From an uncultured Pseudomonadota bacterium (GTDB taxonomy: Bacteria; Pseudomonadota; Gammaproteobacteria; Steroidobacterales; Steroidobacteraceae), in assembly GCA_903927005.1 (NCBI GenBank), contig CAIYLH010000117.1, forward strand, positions 1 to 37,615: a DNA stretch of 37,615 nt. Direction: 5' to 3'. Position 1 is the stretch's first letter. Each line of letters starts with the position of its first letter. The position numbers were made by a program, and so were the translations under genes. Below are positions 21,695 to 32,914 of the stretch, in pieces. Below the pieces are notes generated by a model. That model was not told where the DNA came from, did no database searches, and saw only the letters and a program-made list of their open reading frames with translations.

Positions 21695-23305
21695 TCACTC
21701 CCACTCGATCGTAGCGGGCGGCTTGCCGGATATGTCGTAAACGACGCGCGAGACGCCGGCGATCTCGTTGACGATTCTCAGACTGACCTTCTCGAGCAGC
21801 TCATACGGCAGCCGCGCCCATCGCGCAGTCATGAAGTCGATGGTTTCGACTGCGCGGATCGCGATTACCGGCGCATAGCGGCGGCCGTCACCGGTGACCC
21901 CGACCGACTTCACCGGCAGGAACACCGCAAACGCCTGGCTGGTCTTGTCGTACCAACCAGCGCGGCGTAGTTCCTCAATGAAGATGTGGTCGGCCAGACG
22001 CAGCGTGTCGGCAGCATCCTTGGTGACCTCACCGAGGATGCGCACGCCAAGCCCCGGTCCCGGGAACGGGTGCCGGTAGACCATCTCACGCGGCAGGCCG
22101 AGCTCTACACCCAGGCGCCGAACCTCGTCCTTGAAAAGTTCGCGCAGCGGCTCGACGAGCTTGAGCTTCATATGCGCCGGTAGGCCGCCGACGTTATGGT
22201 GGCTCTTGATCAGGTGCGCCTTGCCGGTCTTGGCGCCCGCCGACTCGATCACGTCCGGGTAAATCGTGCCTTGCGCGAGGAACTCCACACGCGATCCTGC
22301 CGCGCCGGTGATCTTCTGCGACTCCTCGTCGAAGACCTCGATAAACAGGCGCCCGATCACCTTACGCTTCGCCTCAGGGTCGGTAACACCGGCGAGTTCG
22401 CCGAGGAAGCGCGCCTCCGCATCGACCCGAATCACCTTGACGCCGAGGTTCTTGTCGAACACCTGCATCACCTGGTCGCCCTCGTGATGGCGCAGCAGCC
22501 CGTGATCCACGAACACGCAGGTAAGCTGGTCACCGATTGCACGATGCAGGAGCGCTGCGACCACGCTTGAGTCGACGCCACCGGACAAGCCCAGCAGCAC
22601 GTTCGCCGAGCCCACCTGGCTGCGGACGCGTGCGATCGCGTCGGCAATGATGTTGCCCGAACTCCACGAGTCGCCGCAGCCGCAGATCTCGTGGACGAAC
22701 CGCGAATAGATCCGCTCGCCCTGGGTCGTGTGCGTGACCTCGGGATGAAACTGCAGCCCGTAGTAGCGTCGCGCCTCGTCGGCGATGCCGGCAACGGGCA
22801 CGTCGGGGGTCGAGGCGATAATCTTGAAGCCAGGTGGCACCGCAACGACACGGTCACCGTGGCTCATCCAGACGTCGAGCAGTCCGTGGCCCTCTTCGTT
22901 GACCCGATCCTCTATGTCGCGCAGCAGCTCGGAGTGTCCGCGCGCGCGCACCTCTGCATAGCCAAATTCCTTCGAGTCGTGCGGCTCGACGCGACCGCCT
23001 AGCTGGTGAGCCATCGTCTGCAGGCCGTAGCAGATGCCGAGCACCGGCACTGCCAGCTCCCAGACTGCAGGCTGCGCCCGCGGCGTGCCCGCAACGGTGA
23101 CGGTTTCGGGCCCGCCGGAGAGGATGATGCCCATCGGCGCGAACGCACGGATGTCGGCATCGGTCATGTCCCACGGGTGCAGCTCGCAATAGACCCCAAG
23201 CTCACGTACCCGCCGCGCGATCAGCTGCGTGTACTGCGAACCGAAGTCAAGGATCAGGATCCGGTGGGCATGGATGTCAGCAGTCTTCACGGCACGCTCA
23301 GTCAT
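21695..23305 (-). CDS. guaA: GMP synthase (glutamine-hydrolysing)
   Basis: 536 residues converting XMP to GMP with glutamine and ATP. Class I amidotransferase domain first: [17 protein letters not shown], the nucleophile Cys in [17 protein letters not shown], and His-Glu in [11 protein letters not shown]. Then the ATP-pyrophosphatase P-loop [17 protein letters not shown] (about 240), and the C-terminal dimerisation region ending [15 protein letters not shown]. It follows guaB by 3 nt, forming the guaBA operon. Its last 18 bp (21695-21712) are the repeated target of the accessory array; the gene itself is intact and in frame to its normal end. Confidence 0.98.
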   Translation of the reverse strand: MTERAVKTADIHAHRILILDFGSQYTQLIARRVRELGVYCELHPWDMTDADIRAFAPMGIILSGGPETVTVAGTPRAQPAVWELAVPVLGICYGLQTMAHQLGGRVEPHDSKEFGYAEVRARGHSELLRDIEDRVNEEGHGLLDVWMSHGDRVVAVPPGFKIIASTPDVPVAGIADEARRYYGLQFHPEVTHTTQGERIYSRFVHEICGCGDSWSSGNIIADAIARVRSQVGSANVLLGLSGGVDSSVVAALLHRAIGDQLTCVFVDHGLLRHHEGDQVMQVFDKNLGVKVIRVDAEARFLGELAGVTDPEAKRKVIGRLFIEVFDEESQKITGAAGSRVEFLAQGTIYPDVIESAGAKTGKAHLIKSHHNVGGLPAHMKLKLVEPLRELFKDEVRRLGVELGLPREMVYRHPFPGPGLGVRILGEVTKDAADTLRLADHIFIEELRRAGWYDKTSQAFAVFLPVKSVGVTGDGRRYAPVIAIRAVETIDFMTARWARLPYELLEKVSLRIVNEIAGVSRVVYDISGKPPATIEWE

Positions 23306-23308
23306 CGA

Positions 23309-26146
<2,838 letters not shown>

Positions 26147-26154
26147 GCAGGCGC

Positions 26155-26424
26155 TACGCAGCCAGAGCCGGATGCACAGACCGAGGCAGTGATCGGTCCG
26201 CTCGATCGCGCCGCCGTGCAGGCGCATCACAGCTGCCACCAGCGCTCAGCATCCGGTCGACGATCATGGCGTCAGCGGCTACCTCGGCGTAGATCTCAAG
26301 CGCCGCCTCGGCGGAAGTTGCGCGGATCACCTCGTGGCCAGACGCAGCGAGTCCGCCAGCGAGTAACGCCGCGGCCTCGGGATCGTCTTCTATCAGCAGC
26401 AGACCAACGTCCGCTGCCCGGTTA
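26155..26424 (-). pseudogene. Deletion scar of a two-component system (receiver and kinase fragments)
   Basis: On the minus strand about 55 codons read DVGLLLIEDDPEAAALLAGG, LAASGHEVIRATSAEAALE and AMIVDRMLSAGG: the N-terminal half of a response-regulator receiver domain with the acidic pair and the phospho-acceptor Asp. Directly after, in another frame, VMRLHGGAIERTDHCLGLCI followed by RLWL resembles the end of a histidine-kinase ATPase domain (xLHGGxxxxxDNxPGLxxRL). The regulator lacks a start codon and its effector domain. A large internal deletion between two neighbouring genes explains the join. It fills the convergent gap between xseA and der. Confidence 0.65.
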
Positions 26425-27822
26425 TCAGCCCTTGGAATGCTTGATCAGACGGCGGCGCTTCTTGACCTGCCGCTCGGTGAGTTCATTGCGGCGCCCGGCA
26501 AAAGGGTTCGCATCCTGACGAAATTCGACACGCACCGGCGTACCCTGCAGCCGAAACGCCTCACGGTACGTGTTGACGAGGTAGCGTCTATAGGCTTCCG
26601 GCACCTGCAGCACCTGGTTGCCGTGCACGATGATGACCGGCGGGTTGCGGCCGCCCTGATGGGCATAGCGCAGCTTGATGCGTCGACCGCGCACGAGCGG
26701 TGGCTGGTGCGCCTCGATAGCGGCTTCGAGGACGCGCGTCAGCTCCGGTGTTGGCAGCTCTTTGAACGCAGCCTTGGCGGCGCGGTTGGCTTCCGCCAGC
26801 AGGTTGCCGACGCCGGTGCCATGCAGCGCCGAGATGAAGTGGCGTTGCGCGAAATCAAGGAACGGCAGCTTCAGTTCGAGCTGGTTGCGAATGTGGTCGC
26901 GCTGGCTCTCAGGGATGTGGTCCCACTTGTTCACGGCCAGCAGCAAGGCGCGCCCGCGCTCGGCAACGTGCCCGAGTAGCGTCGCGTCCTGGTCGGCGAT
27001 GGTCTCGTGGCCATCGAGCACGCCGATCACCACGTGCGCCTCGTCGATGGCCTGCATCGCCTTGATGATGCTGAACTTCTCGATCACGTCCTCGACCTTC
27101 GAGCGGCGACGCACGCCGGCGGTGTCAATCAGGATGTAATGGCGTCCATCGCGCTCGAACGGCACGTGCACACTGTCACGCGTAGTGCCTGGCTCGTCGA
27201 ACGCGACGAGGCGCTCCTCGCCAATCAGCCGGTTGATCAGCGTCGACTTGCCGACATTCGGGCGGCCGACGACGGCGATGCGGATCGCGTCACGCTCCAC
27301 TTCGAGTTCGGCAGCAAAGTCAGCGGCGCTGTCCGGCGGCAGCCCGTGCATGAAGCGCGCCACGAGATTGTCCAGACCCTCGCCGTGCGTGGAGGAGATC
27401 GCCAGCGGCGCGCCGAGCCCGAAGGAGTGGAACTCGAGCCCGGCAAGTTCAGACTCGACGCCCTCACTCTTGTTCGCGACCAAAATGACCGGCTTGCCCG
27501 AGCGGCGCAGACGCGCCGCGACCGCTGCGTCCTCGGGAGTGGGCCCGGAGCGTTGGTCGACGATGAACAGCACCCGATCGGCCTCGGCCACCGCAACATC
27601 CGTCTGCGCAACCATCAACGTCTCGAGGCCGGATGGGCTTACCACCAGCCCGCCGGTATCCACCACGAGGTAGCGGCCGCCACGACGGCCGTAGCCGTAC
27701 TGGCGGTCGCGAGTCAGCCCGGGCAGGTCGGCGACAAGCGCGTCCCGCGTGCCAGTGAGTACGTTGAAGAGCGTTGACTTGCCGACGTTTGGACGTCCGA
27801 CGATTGCAATGACCGGCAGCAT
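26425..27822 (-). CDS. der: Ribosome-associated GTPase Der (EngA)
   Basis: 465 residues from ATG 27822 (MLPVIAIVGRPNVGKSTLFN). Two tandem GTPase domains: the first with GRPNVGKST, DLPGLTRDR, DTGGL and NKSE; the second from about residue 175 with GRPNVGKST, DEPGTTRD, DTAGVRRR and NKWD. A KH-like C-terminal domain (LRYAHQGGRNPPVIIVHGN) and a basic tail (KKRRRLIKHSKG) follow. Essential in 50S subunit maturation. It follows bamB by 16 nt in the operon, as in other Gammaproteobacteria. The frame is open upstream but overlaps bamB. Confidence 0.98.
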   Translation of the reverse strand: MLPVIAIVGRPNVGKSTLFNVLTGTRDALVADLPGLTRDRQYGYGRRGGRYLVVDTGGLVVSPSGLETLMVAQTDVAVAEADRVLFIVDQRSGPTPEDAAVAARLRRSGKPVILVANKSEGVESELAGLEFHSFGLGAPLAISSTHGEGLDNLVARFMHGLPPDSAADFAAELEVERDAIRIAVVGRPNVGKSTLINRLIGEERLVAFDEPGTTRDSVHVPFERDGRHYILIDTAGVRRRSKVEDVIEKFSIIKAMQAIDEAHVVIGVLDGHETIADQDATLLGHVAERGRALLLAVNKWDHIPESQRDHIRNQLELKLPFLDFAQRHFISALHGTGVGNLLAEANRAAKAAFKELPTPELTRVLEAAIEAHQPPLVRGRRIKLRYAHQGGRNPPVIIVHGNQVLQVPEAYRRYLVNTYREAFRLQGTPVRVEFRQDANPFAGRRNELTERQVKKRRRLIKHSKG

Positions 27823-27838
27823 TTTGATCCCCTGCCCG

Positions 27839-28987
27839 TCATTTCCTCGGGCGGGCGCGCAATGCGTACAGGTGACCTGCGTCGGTCTGCACGTAAACCA
27901 TGCCGTCGGCGACGACTGGCGCGTTGGTAACACGCGCCTTCGCAGTGCCGATCCGGCCCAACAACACGCCAGTGTTGGCGTCAAGCCAATGCACATGACC
28001 TTGGAAATCCGCGACCACGACCGCATCGCCGTCGAGCGCCGGCGTCGTCAGCCCGCGGCGCGCAAGCGCCTCCTGATCCCAGGCCGGCGTGCCGTCACGC
28101 CGATGCAGCGCGATCACGTGGCTGTCGGTAGTAGTCACGAACAGCATCTCGGGAGCCGCCGCCAGGCCGCGGTAGCTGGACGCGTCGCGCGACCACCAGA
28201 CCTGCCCGGAATCCAGCCCCAGCATCGCGATGCGCCCCTGAAAGCCCGCCACGAGCACGTCATGGCCGGAGACGGAGAGTTCGCCATCGATGTCGACCAT
28301 GCGCTCGAGCTCCGTGCGGCCGTGCGGCGGACTGACCGCCGACTCCCACAGCACCTCGCCCTTGGCCACGCCGTAGGCGGCGACCTTGCCATTGTCAAAA
28401 CCCGCCACCACGTTGTCGCCGGCGACGACCGGGCGCGATGTGCCACGCAACGTCAGGCGCGGCACCGGCTGCTCATTGCTCCACAACTCAGCACCGGTAT
28501 CCAACGACAAGCCGCGGATGCGCCCGTCCACCGTGCGCACAATGACGGCCTGCGAAGAGATTGCCGGAGCCGCGAGCACCTCGCCGCTGACCCGCACGAG
28601 CCAGCGACGCGCGCCAGTGGCCTCGTTGAGCGCAACGACCTGGCCATCGCTGGTGCCAACGACGACCAGTCCATTGCCGGCCGCCGGACCCGCGGACAGC
28701 GCAAGCTTCGACGGCGCACGCCACAGGCTGCGACCAGTCACCGCGTCGAAGGCCATGACCGAGCCCTGCGGGCCCGCGGCGTAGAGATGACCGCCGTCGA
28801 CGGCCGGCGCGAGCGCGAGGCGCAGGGCACGATCCTTGCCCCCCAGACTCGCACTCCAGACGTGCTGGACGGCGAGCGTGGCCTTGAACGAGACGAGCGC
28901 CTTGGGCGGCTCGACGTCCTTGTCCTTGTCGCAGGCGACCAACGCAAGGCCGAGCAGCAGCACGGCAGCGATCAAACGGCGGTTCAT
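27839..28987 (-). CDS. bamB: Outer-membrane assembly lipoprotein BamB
   Basis: 382 residues from the ATG at 28987. Signal peptide with lipobox (LIAAVLLLGLALVAC; Cys near 19), then PQQ-type beta-propeller blades: LYAAGPQGSVMAFDAVTGRS, LVVVGTSDGQVVALNEATGA, IRGLSLDTGAELW and GMVYVQTDAGHLYAL. BamB is a scaffold of the BAM complex that inserts outer-membrane proteins. An ATG four codons upstream (28999) overlaps the preceding stop and has no advantage. It sits between yfgM and der, the conserved order. Confidence 0.95.
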   Translation of the reverse strand: MNRRLIAAVLLLGLALVACDKDKDVEPPKALVSFKATLAVQHVWSASLGGKDRALRLALAPAVDGGHLYAAGPQGSVMAFDAVTGRSLWRAPSKLALSAGPAAGNGLVVVGTSDGQVVALNEATGARRWLVRVSGEVLAAPAISSQAVIVRTVDGRIRGLSLDTGAELWSNEQPVPRLTLRGTSRPVVAGDNVVAGFDNGKVAAYGVAKGEVLWESAVSPPHGRTELERMVDIDGELSVSGHDVLVAGFQGRIAMLGLDSGQVWWSRDASSYRGLAAAPEMLFVTTTDSHVIALHRRDGTPAWDQEALARRGLTTPALDGDAVVVADFQGHVHWLDANTGVLLGRIGTAKARVTNAPVVADGMVYVQTDAGHLYALRARPRK

Positions 28988-28995
28988 GGAGCAGG

Positions 28996-29664
28996 TCACG
29001 GCTTGACGCCAGTCGCTGCCGCCACGGGGGCGGGCAGCTCGCCGCCGGCGGCGGTAATTTTCAGCTCGATGAGCTCGCGGGCAGCCGGATCGAGACCGGC
29101 ACCGGCCAGCGCCGCGTGCCAGGCACTGAGTGCGCCGGCCTGATCGCCCTTGTCGGCAAGCAGGTCACCCCGCGCGTCGGCGTAGGCCGGCAAATCAGCC
29201 GGCGTGGCCGCGCCAAGCGTCGCAAGCGCCTCGTCAGGCTTGCCGAGCGCGCGCTGCACGCGCGCCAGACGCAGGCGGGCTACCGCCTGCAGCTCCGCGT
29301 CGCGACCGCTCTTGGCGACTTCGCCGAGCAGGGTTGCCGCCTCCGCCAGCTTGCCGGTATCGACGTCAAAATGCGCCACCGCAAGCGCCGCCATGTCCGG
29401 ATAGGGCGTGCGCGAGTAATGCTCGCGCAGCTCCGCGACCAGCTTGGTCGCATCCTCCGGGCTGTTGCCGCCGAGGGCAGTGAGGGTCGCGGTGTACTTC
29501 GCCGCAGCGGTCAGGGACTGGTTTTCCTGCCAGCCGCGCCACTGCTGCACGCCGATCAGGCCGCCCACACCGAGCACGATGCCGGCGATGGCCCAAGGGG
29601 CATTCTCCTTGAGCCAATCACGCACCTGCTCGATCTGCTGCCGTTCGGACAGATTTTCTTCCAC
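28996..29664 (-). CDS. YfgM-like tetratricopeptide inner-membrane protein
   Basis: 222 residues from GTG 29664, which has GGGAG six bases upstream; a longer frame exists but overlaps hisS and lacks similarity. The N-terminus VEENLSERQQIEQVRDWLKE leads into one membrane helix (WAIAGIVLGVGGLIGVQQW), then a periplasmic helical-repeat domain (KYTATLTAL...AELREHYSRTPYPDMAAL, LRLARVQRALGKPDEAL). YfgM is an ancillary component at the SecYEG translocon and works with periplasmic chaperones. The order hisS-yfgM-bamB-der is the conserved one. Confidence 0.9.
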   Translation of the reverse strand: MEENLSERQQIEQVRDWLKENAPWAIAGIVLGVGGLIGVQQWRGWQENQSLTAAAKYTATLTALGGNSPEDATKLVAELREHYSRTPYPDMAALAVAHFDVDTGKLAEAATLLGEVAKSGRDAELQAVARLRLARVQRALGKPDEALATLGAATPADLPAYADARGDLLADKGDQAGALSAWHAALAGAGLDPAARELIELKITAAGGELPAPVAAATGVKP

Positions 29665-29689
29665 AAGCTTCTCCCGCCTAATGCTTCGT

Positions 29690-31015
29690 TCAGCGACCGC
29701 GATCTTGCCGAGCCGCGCCGTCACCGTCCACCGCCACGACGCCGAGCAGGCGCTCCAGGCACCCCGCCAGCTCCGCGAACGGACACTCCTGCTGTTCACC
29801 ACCGCTGCGCAGCGGCTTCACCGCCACCACGCCCCGAGCGAGCTCATCCTCGCCGAGCACGACCGCCACCGTCGCGCCGCTCTTGTCTGCGCGCTTGAAC
29901 TGCGCCTTGATGCCGCCGCCGCTAAGGTCGGTCTCGAGGCGCATGCCAGGCTGCGCATCACGGACCGTCTCGGCCAGTTGCAGGCCACGGGCGACCGCCG
30001 CGGGGCCCGCCAGCACGAAGTACACCTGCGGTAATTCGGCAGGAGCCGCGAGGCTTAGTTCCTGCATCAGCAACACAATGCGCTCCATCCCGAGCGCCCA
30101 GCCGATGGCCGGCGTCGCCGCGCCACCCAGCTGCGTGACCAGGCCATCGTAGCGGCCGCCGGAGCAGACCGCATTCTGCGAGCCCAGAGCGTCGGTCGCC
30201 CACTCGAACACGGTACGGCTGTAGTAATCCAGCCCGCGCACGAGGCGCGGATTGAGGCGGTAGGCAACGCCAGCAGCATCGAGCCGCGCGCACAGCCCCT
30301 CAAAGTGCTCGCGCGAGGCAGAATCCAGATAGTCGGTCAGCAGCGGAGCAGCCGCGATCAACTCAGTCAGCGCCGGGTTCTTGCTGTCCAGAATACGCAG
30401 CGGGTTACCAACCAGGCGACGGCGACTGTCGGCGTCGAGCGCCGCCTCGTTGGCGGTGAAATAGGTCCGCAACGCCTCACGATAGGTCGCGCGCGACTCA
30501 GGCGTGCCGAGCGAGTTGAGTTCGAGCCAGACACGTTCGGATGGAATTCCCAACAGGCGCCACATGCGCGCGGCGATCAGGATCAGCTCCGCATCGATAT
30601 CCGGACCCTCGTAGCCGAAGGCTTCCGCATCGATCTGCGTGAACTGCCGGTAGCGGCCCTTCTGTGGCCGCTCGCCGCGAAACATCGGCCCGATCGTAAA
30701 CAGCCGATGCCGCTGGTTGTGCAGCATTCCATTGGAAATCGCGGCGCGCACGATGCTGGCGGTGGCTTCTGGACGCAGCGTCAGGCTCTGCCCGTCGCGG
30801 TCCTCGAACGTGAACATCTCCTTCTCGACGATGTCCGTGTACTCGCCGATCGCGCGCTTGAACAGCTGCGTACGCTCCAGCAACGGCACGCGCACCTCGC
30901 GGTAGCCATACTGCGAGAACACCGCACGCGCGACGGATTCAAGCCGGCTCCACCAGCGCGCCTCGTCGGGCAGCATGTCGTTCATGCCGCGTAGCGGCTC
31001 GATGATCTCGCTCAA
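29690..31015 (-). CDS. hisS: Histidyl-tRNA synthetase
   Basis: 441 residues, class II synthetase. Motif 1 near the N-terminus (LRGMNDMLPDEARWWSRLE); motif 2 TLRPEATASIVRA with FRGERPQKGRYRQFTQIDAE; histidine-specific LVRGLDYYSRTVFEW and CSGGRYDGLVTQLGG; motif 3 PAIGWALGMERIVLL. A C-terminal anticodon-binding domain follows, ending near DGAARQDRGR. Complete. 25 bp separate it from both rodZ upstream and yfgM downstream, within one long minus-strand operon. Confidence 0.97.
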   Translation of the reverse strand: MSEIIEPLRGMNDMLPDEARWWSRLESVARAVFSQYGYREVRVPLLERTQLFKRAIGEYTDIVEKEMFTFEDRDGQSLTLRPEATASIVRAAISNGMLHNQRHRLFTIGPMFRGERPQKGRYRQFTQIDAEAFGYEGPDIDAELILIAARMWRLLGIPSERVWLELNSLGTPESRATYREALRTYFTANEAALDADSRRRLVGNPLRILDSKNPALTELIAAAPLLTDYLDSASREHFEGLCARLDAAGVAYRLNPRLVRGLDYYSRTVFEWATDALGSQNAVCSGGRYDGLVTQLGGAATPAIGWALGMERIVLLMQELSLAAPAELPQVYFVLAGPAAVARGLQLAETVRDAQPGMRLETDLSGGGIKAQFKRADKSGATVAVVLGEDELARGVVAVKPLRSGGEQQECPFAELAGCLERLLGVVAVDGDGAARQDRGR

Positions 31016-31040
31016 GTCAAAGGATCCTTCAGCTCGTGGG

Positions 31041-32162
31041 TCAACGGACGGTGCCGTCGGCGTTCAGGCCAAAGCGGGCCTTGGCGCCCTCGCGACGCGA
31101 GGCGGGGACAGCAACCGACCGACCGTCGACAGACAGTTCGATGGCATCGGCGTTACCAAAGAACACGAACCACGGTGCGGGCCCTTCGATGGTGTGGCTC
31201 TGGCCGGCATGGACGAGTCCATAGAACAAGCGCACGCCGGCGCTGCCCCGTACCTCGACCCAGCAGTCGGCCTTGCTGCGCAGCACGATGCGCGGCCCTG
31301 CGGACGCGCCTGCCGTGGCGACTGCAGGGCTCACAGGAGCGGCGACAGCGGCCGGTGACGGCGACGGCGACGGCGACGCCACCGCAGCGGCCTCCATAGG
31401 CGCCTTCACAGGCGGCGCAAGCGCGGGCGCGCCTGGCTTTGCGTTGGAGGACGAGACCACCGGCGCCGGGGCGATCGCTGCAGGACGGGTCTGCGGCTTG
31501 GCAACAGCCACCGCCGGATGCGTAGCCGCGTCAGAACCCGTCGCGGACGGCGCTGCAGCAGCAGTTGCCGGCACCGACGCTGCTGGCGAGAAGACCGCCG
31601 GCGCATCGCCGTCGGACGCGCCATTGAACGTCGCCGAATCCTGCAATTGCAGCGGGACCTCCAGCTCGGTGTCCGGCGTGACAGAGGCCAGCGGCGCCTG
31701 CGTGGCGGGCACCGCCGCTGGCGGCACCGCAGCCTCAGGCACCGCTCCGCGGGTCAACCACCACCAGTAGGAAGCGCCCACCAGCAGCAACGCCAAGAAG
31801 AGCCCCGCGACGATCTTGAGCACCGAATAGTTGCGCGGCAACGGGCCTGCCGTGGTCGGTGGAATCAGCGAAGGCGCCCGCTGCTCGCCAGCCAGGGCGT
31901 CGTAGGCGGCGAGCACCTGCTCCATCGGCAGGCCCACGAAGCGCGCGTAGGTCCGCAGAAAACCGCGGACGTAGACAGGCGCGTCGAACACCTCGAAGCG
32001 CTCAGCCTCGAGCGCCTCGATCAGCGCCGGCGTCACGCGCAGGGCGGCGGCGACAGCCGCGACATCGATGCCACGCTCGGCTCGGGCTGCCTGCAACAGG
32101 CCACCGGGCCCCGGGCGATGCTCGGCATCCGCCTCGACCAGCTCCGGCGCGCGCTCGTTCAT
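31041..32162 (-). CDS. rodZ: Cytoskeletal/cell-shape protein RodZ
   Basis: 373 residues. The N-terminal cytoplasmic HTH_25 domain (LLQAARAERGIDVAAVAAAL, VTPALIEALEAERFEVFDAP, YVRGFLRTYARFVGL) binds MreB in relatives. A single membrane helix (IVAGLFLALLLVGASYWWW) is followed by a long alanine/proline/serine-rich linker and a C-terminal DUF4115 domain (IVLRSKADCWVEVRGSAG). It helps maintain rod shape. Start ATG 32162 overlaps the pilF stop by 4 nt. Composition of the linker is low-complexity, as usual. Confidence 0.92.
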   Translation of the reverse strand: MNERAPELVEADAEHRPGPGGLLQAARAERGIDVAAVAAALRVTPALIEALEAERFEVFDAPVYVRGFLRTYARFVGLPMEQVLAAYDALAGEQRAPSLIPPTTAGPLPRNYSVLKIVAGLFLALLLVGASYWWWLTRGAVPEAAVPPAAVPATQAPLASVTPDTELEVPLQLQDSATFNGASDGDAPAVFSPAASVPATAAAAPSATGSDAATHPAVAVAKPQTRPAAIAPAPVVSSSNAKPGAPALAPPVKAPMEAAAVASPSPSPSPAAVAAPVSPAVATAGASAGPRIVLRSKADCWVEVRGSAGVRLFYGLVHAGQSHTIEGPAPWFVFFGNADAIELSVDGRSVAVPASRREGAKARFGLNADGTVR

Positions 32163-32914
32163 GGCGTACCTGCTCGGCCGCGCAACTCGCGCGCCTGCTC
32201 GGAGTCGGGGAACTCCTTCTGCAACTGGTTCTGGTATCGCGTCGCCGCCTCGTTGTCGCCGAGCGCGCGCTCGATACGCACCCCTAGCAACAGCGCGTCG
32301 GGCGTCGGCGACGCGACGCGAAAGTAACGCTCCAGCAAGCCGCGAGCGGCAAGTCCGCCGCCGTGCGCGTACGTCACATCCGCCAACTGCAACAACGCAT
32401 CGGGGAAATCGGAGCGAAGTCGCAGCGCCTTGCGAAAGAACGCCTCGGCACTCACAAGGTCGCCCGCGGTGCGGGCGCAGACGCCGGCGTTGGCATAGGC
32501 GACCTCGGGAGTCGCGTAGGCCGGGTTGCGAGCGGCCTGCTCAAACAACTTCTGGCCCTGCTCAGCGCGGCCAGCACGGCACTGGAAGACGGCGTAGTTG
32601 TTCTGGATTTCCGGGTTGCCCGGCTCGAGCTTGAGCGCCGTCGCGTAATGCTTGTCTGCCTTTTCGGGATCCTGCAGGCGCTCGAAGACAAGACCTGCAC
32701 TAATCTGCACGGAGGCATCGCGCGGGTTCTGCTGCAGAGCCTTCTCGATCTTTTCGCGCGCCACCGCCACGTCGTTCTGCTTAAGGTAAGCGACCGCCAA
32801 CTGCGCGTTCAGCCGCGCCGCGGTAACCATCGGAGCCTCGCTCGGCGCATTCGGCCCGGCGCTTACCGCTGCGGTCACAAGGACCAGCAGTATCGCTGCG
32901 AGGCAATGCTTCAT
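32159..32914 (-). CDS. pilF: Type IV pilus biogenesis/stability protein PilF (PilW)
   Basis: 251 residues with a signal sequence (LAAILLVLVTAAVSAG; no clear lipobox Cys is present, unlike most PilF proteins) and six TPR-like repeats: LNAQLAVAYLKQNDVAVARE, ASVQISAGLVFERLQDPEKA, PEIQNNYAVFQCRAGRAEQG and VAYANAGVCARTAGDLVSAE. PilF is the pilotin that helps PilQ assemble in the outer membrane. It overlaps rlmN and rodZ by 4 nt each, the standard gammaproteobacterial order rlmN-pilF-rodZ-hisS. Loss of the lipidation Cys is worth checking against the start choice. Confidence 0.9.
   Translation of the reverse strand: MKHCLAAILLVLVTAAVSAGPNAPSEAPMVTAARLNAQLAVAYLKQNDVAVAREKIEKALQQNPRDASVQISAGLVFERLQDPEKADKHYATALKLEPGNPEIQNNYAVFQCRAGRAEQGQKLFEQAARNPAYATPEVAYANAGVCARTAGDLVSAEAFFRKALRLRSDFPDALLQLADVTYAHGGGLAARGLLERYFRVASPTPDALLLGVRIERALGDNEAATRYQNQLQKEFPDSEQARELRGRAGTP

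Larger units (their letters stand above)
7206..21712. mobile_element. Tandem array of guaA 3'-end-flanked units (five units, one integrase)
   Basis: Degenerate copies of the last six guaA codons lie at 7206-7223, 13196-13213, 16527-16544, 17404-17421 and 19550-19567, with the true gene end at 21695-21712. All have the same orientation. The units between them are V (about 6.0 kb; virB remnant to integrase), IV (3.3 kb; binding protein and GT51), III (0.9 kb; higBA), II (2.1 kb; Fic remnant and amidase) and I (2.1 kb; PemK-like operon). Only unit V has a recombinase. Elements that enter the 3' end of a gene rebuild it and leave the old end as a distal repeat, so this layout is what serial insertion would leave. 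The array interpretation is inference; the repeats are read directly. Confidence 0.7.
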
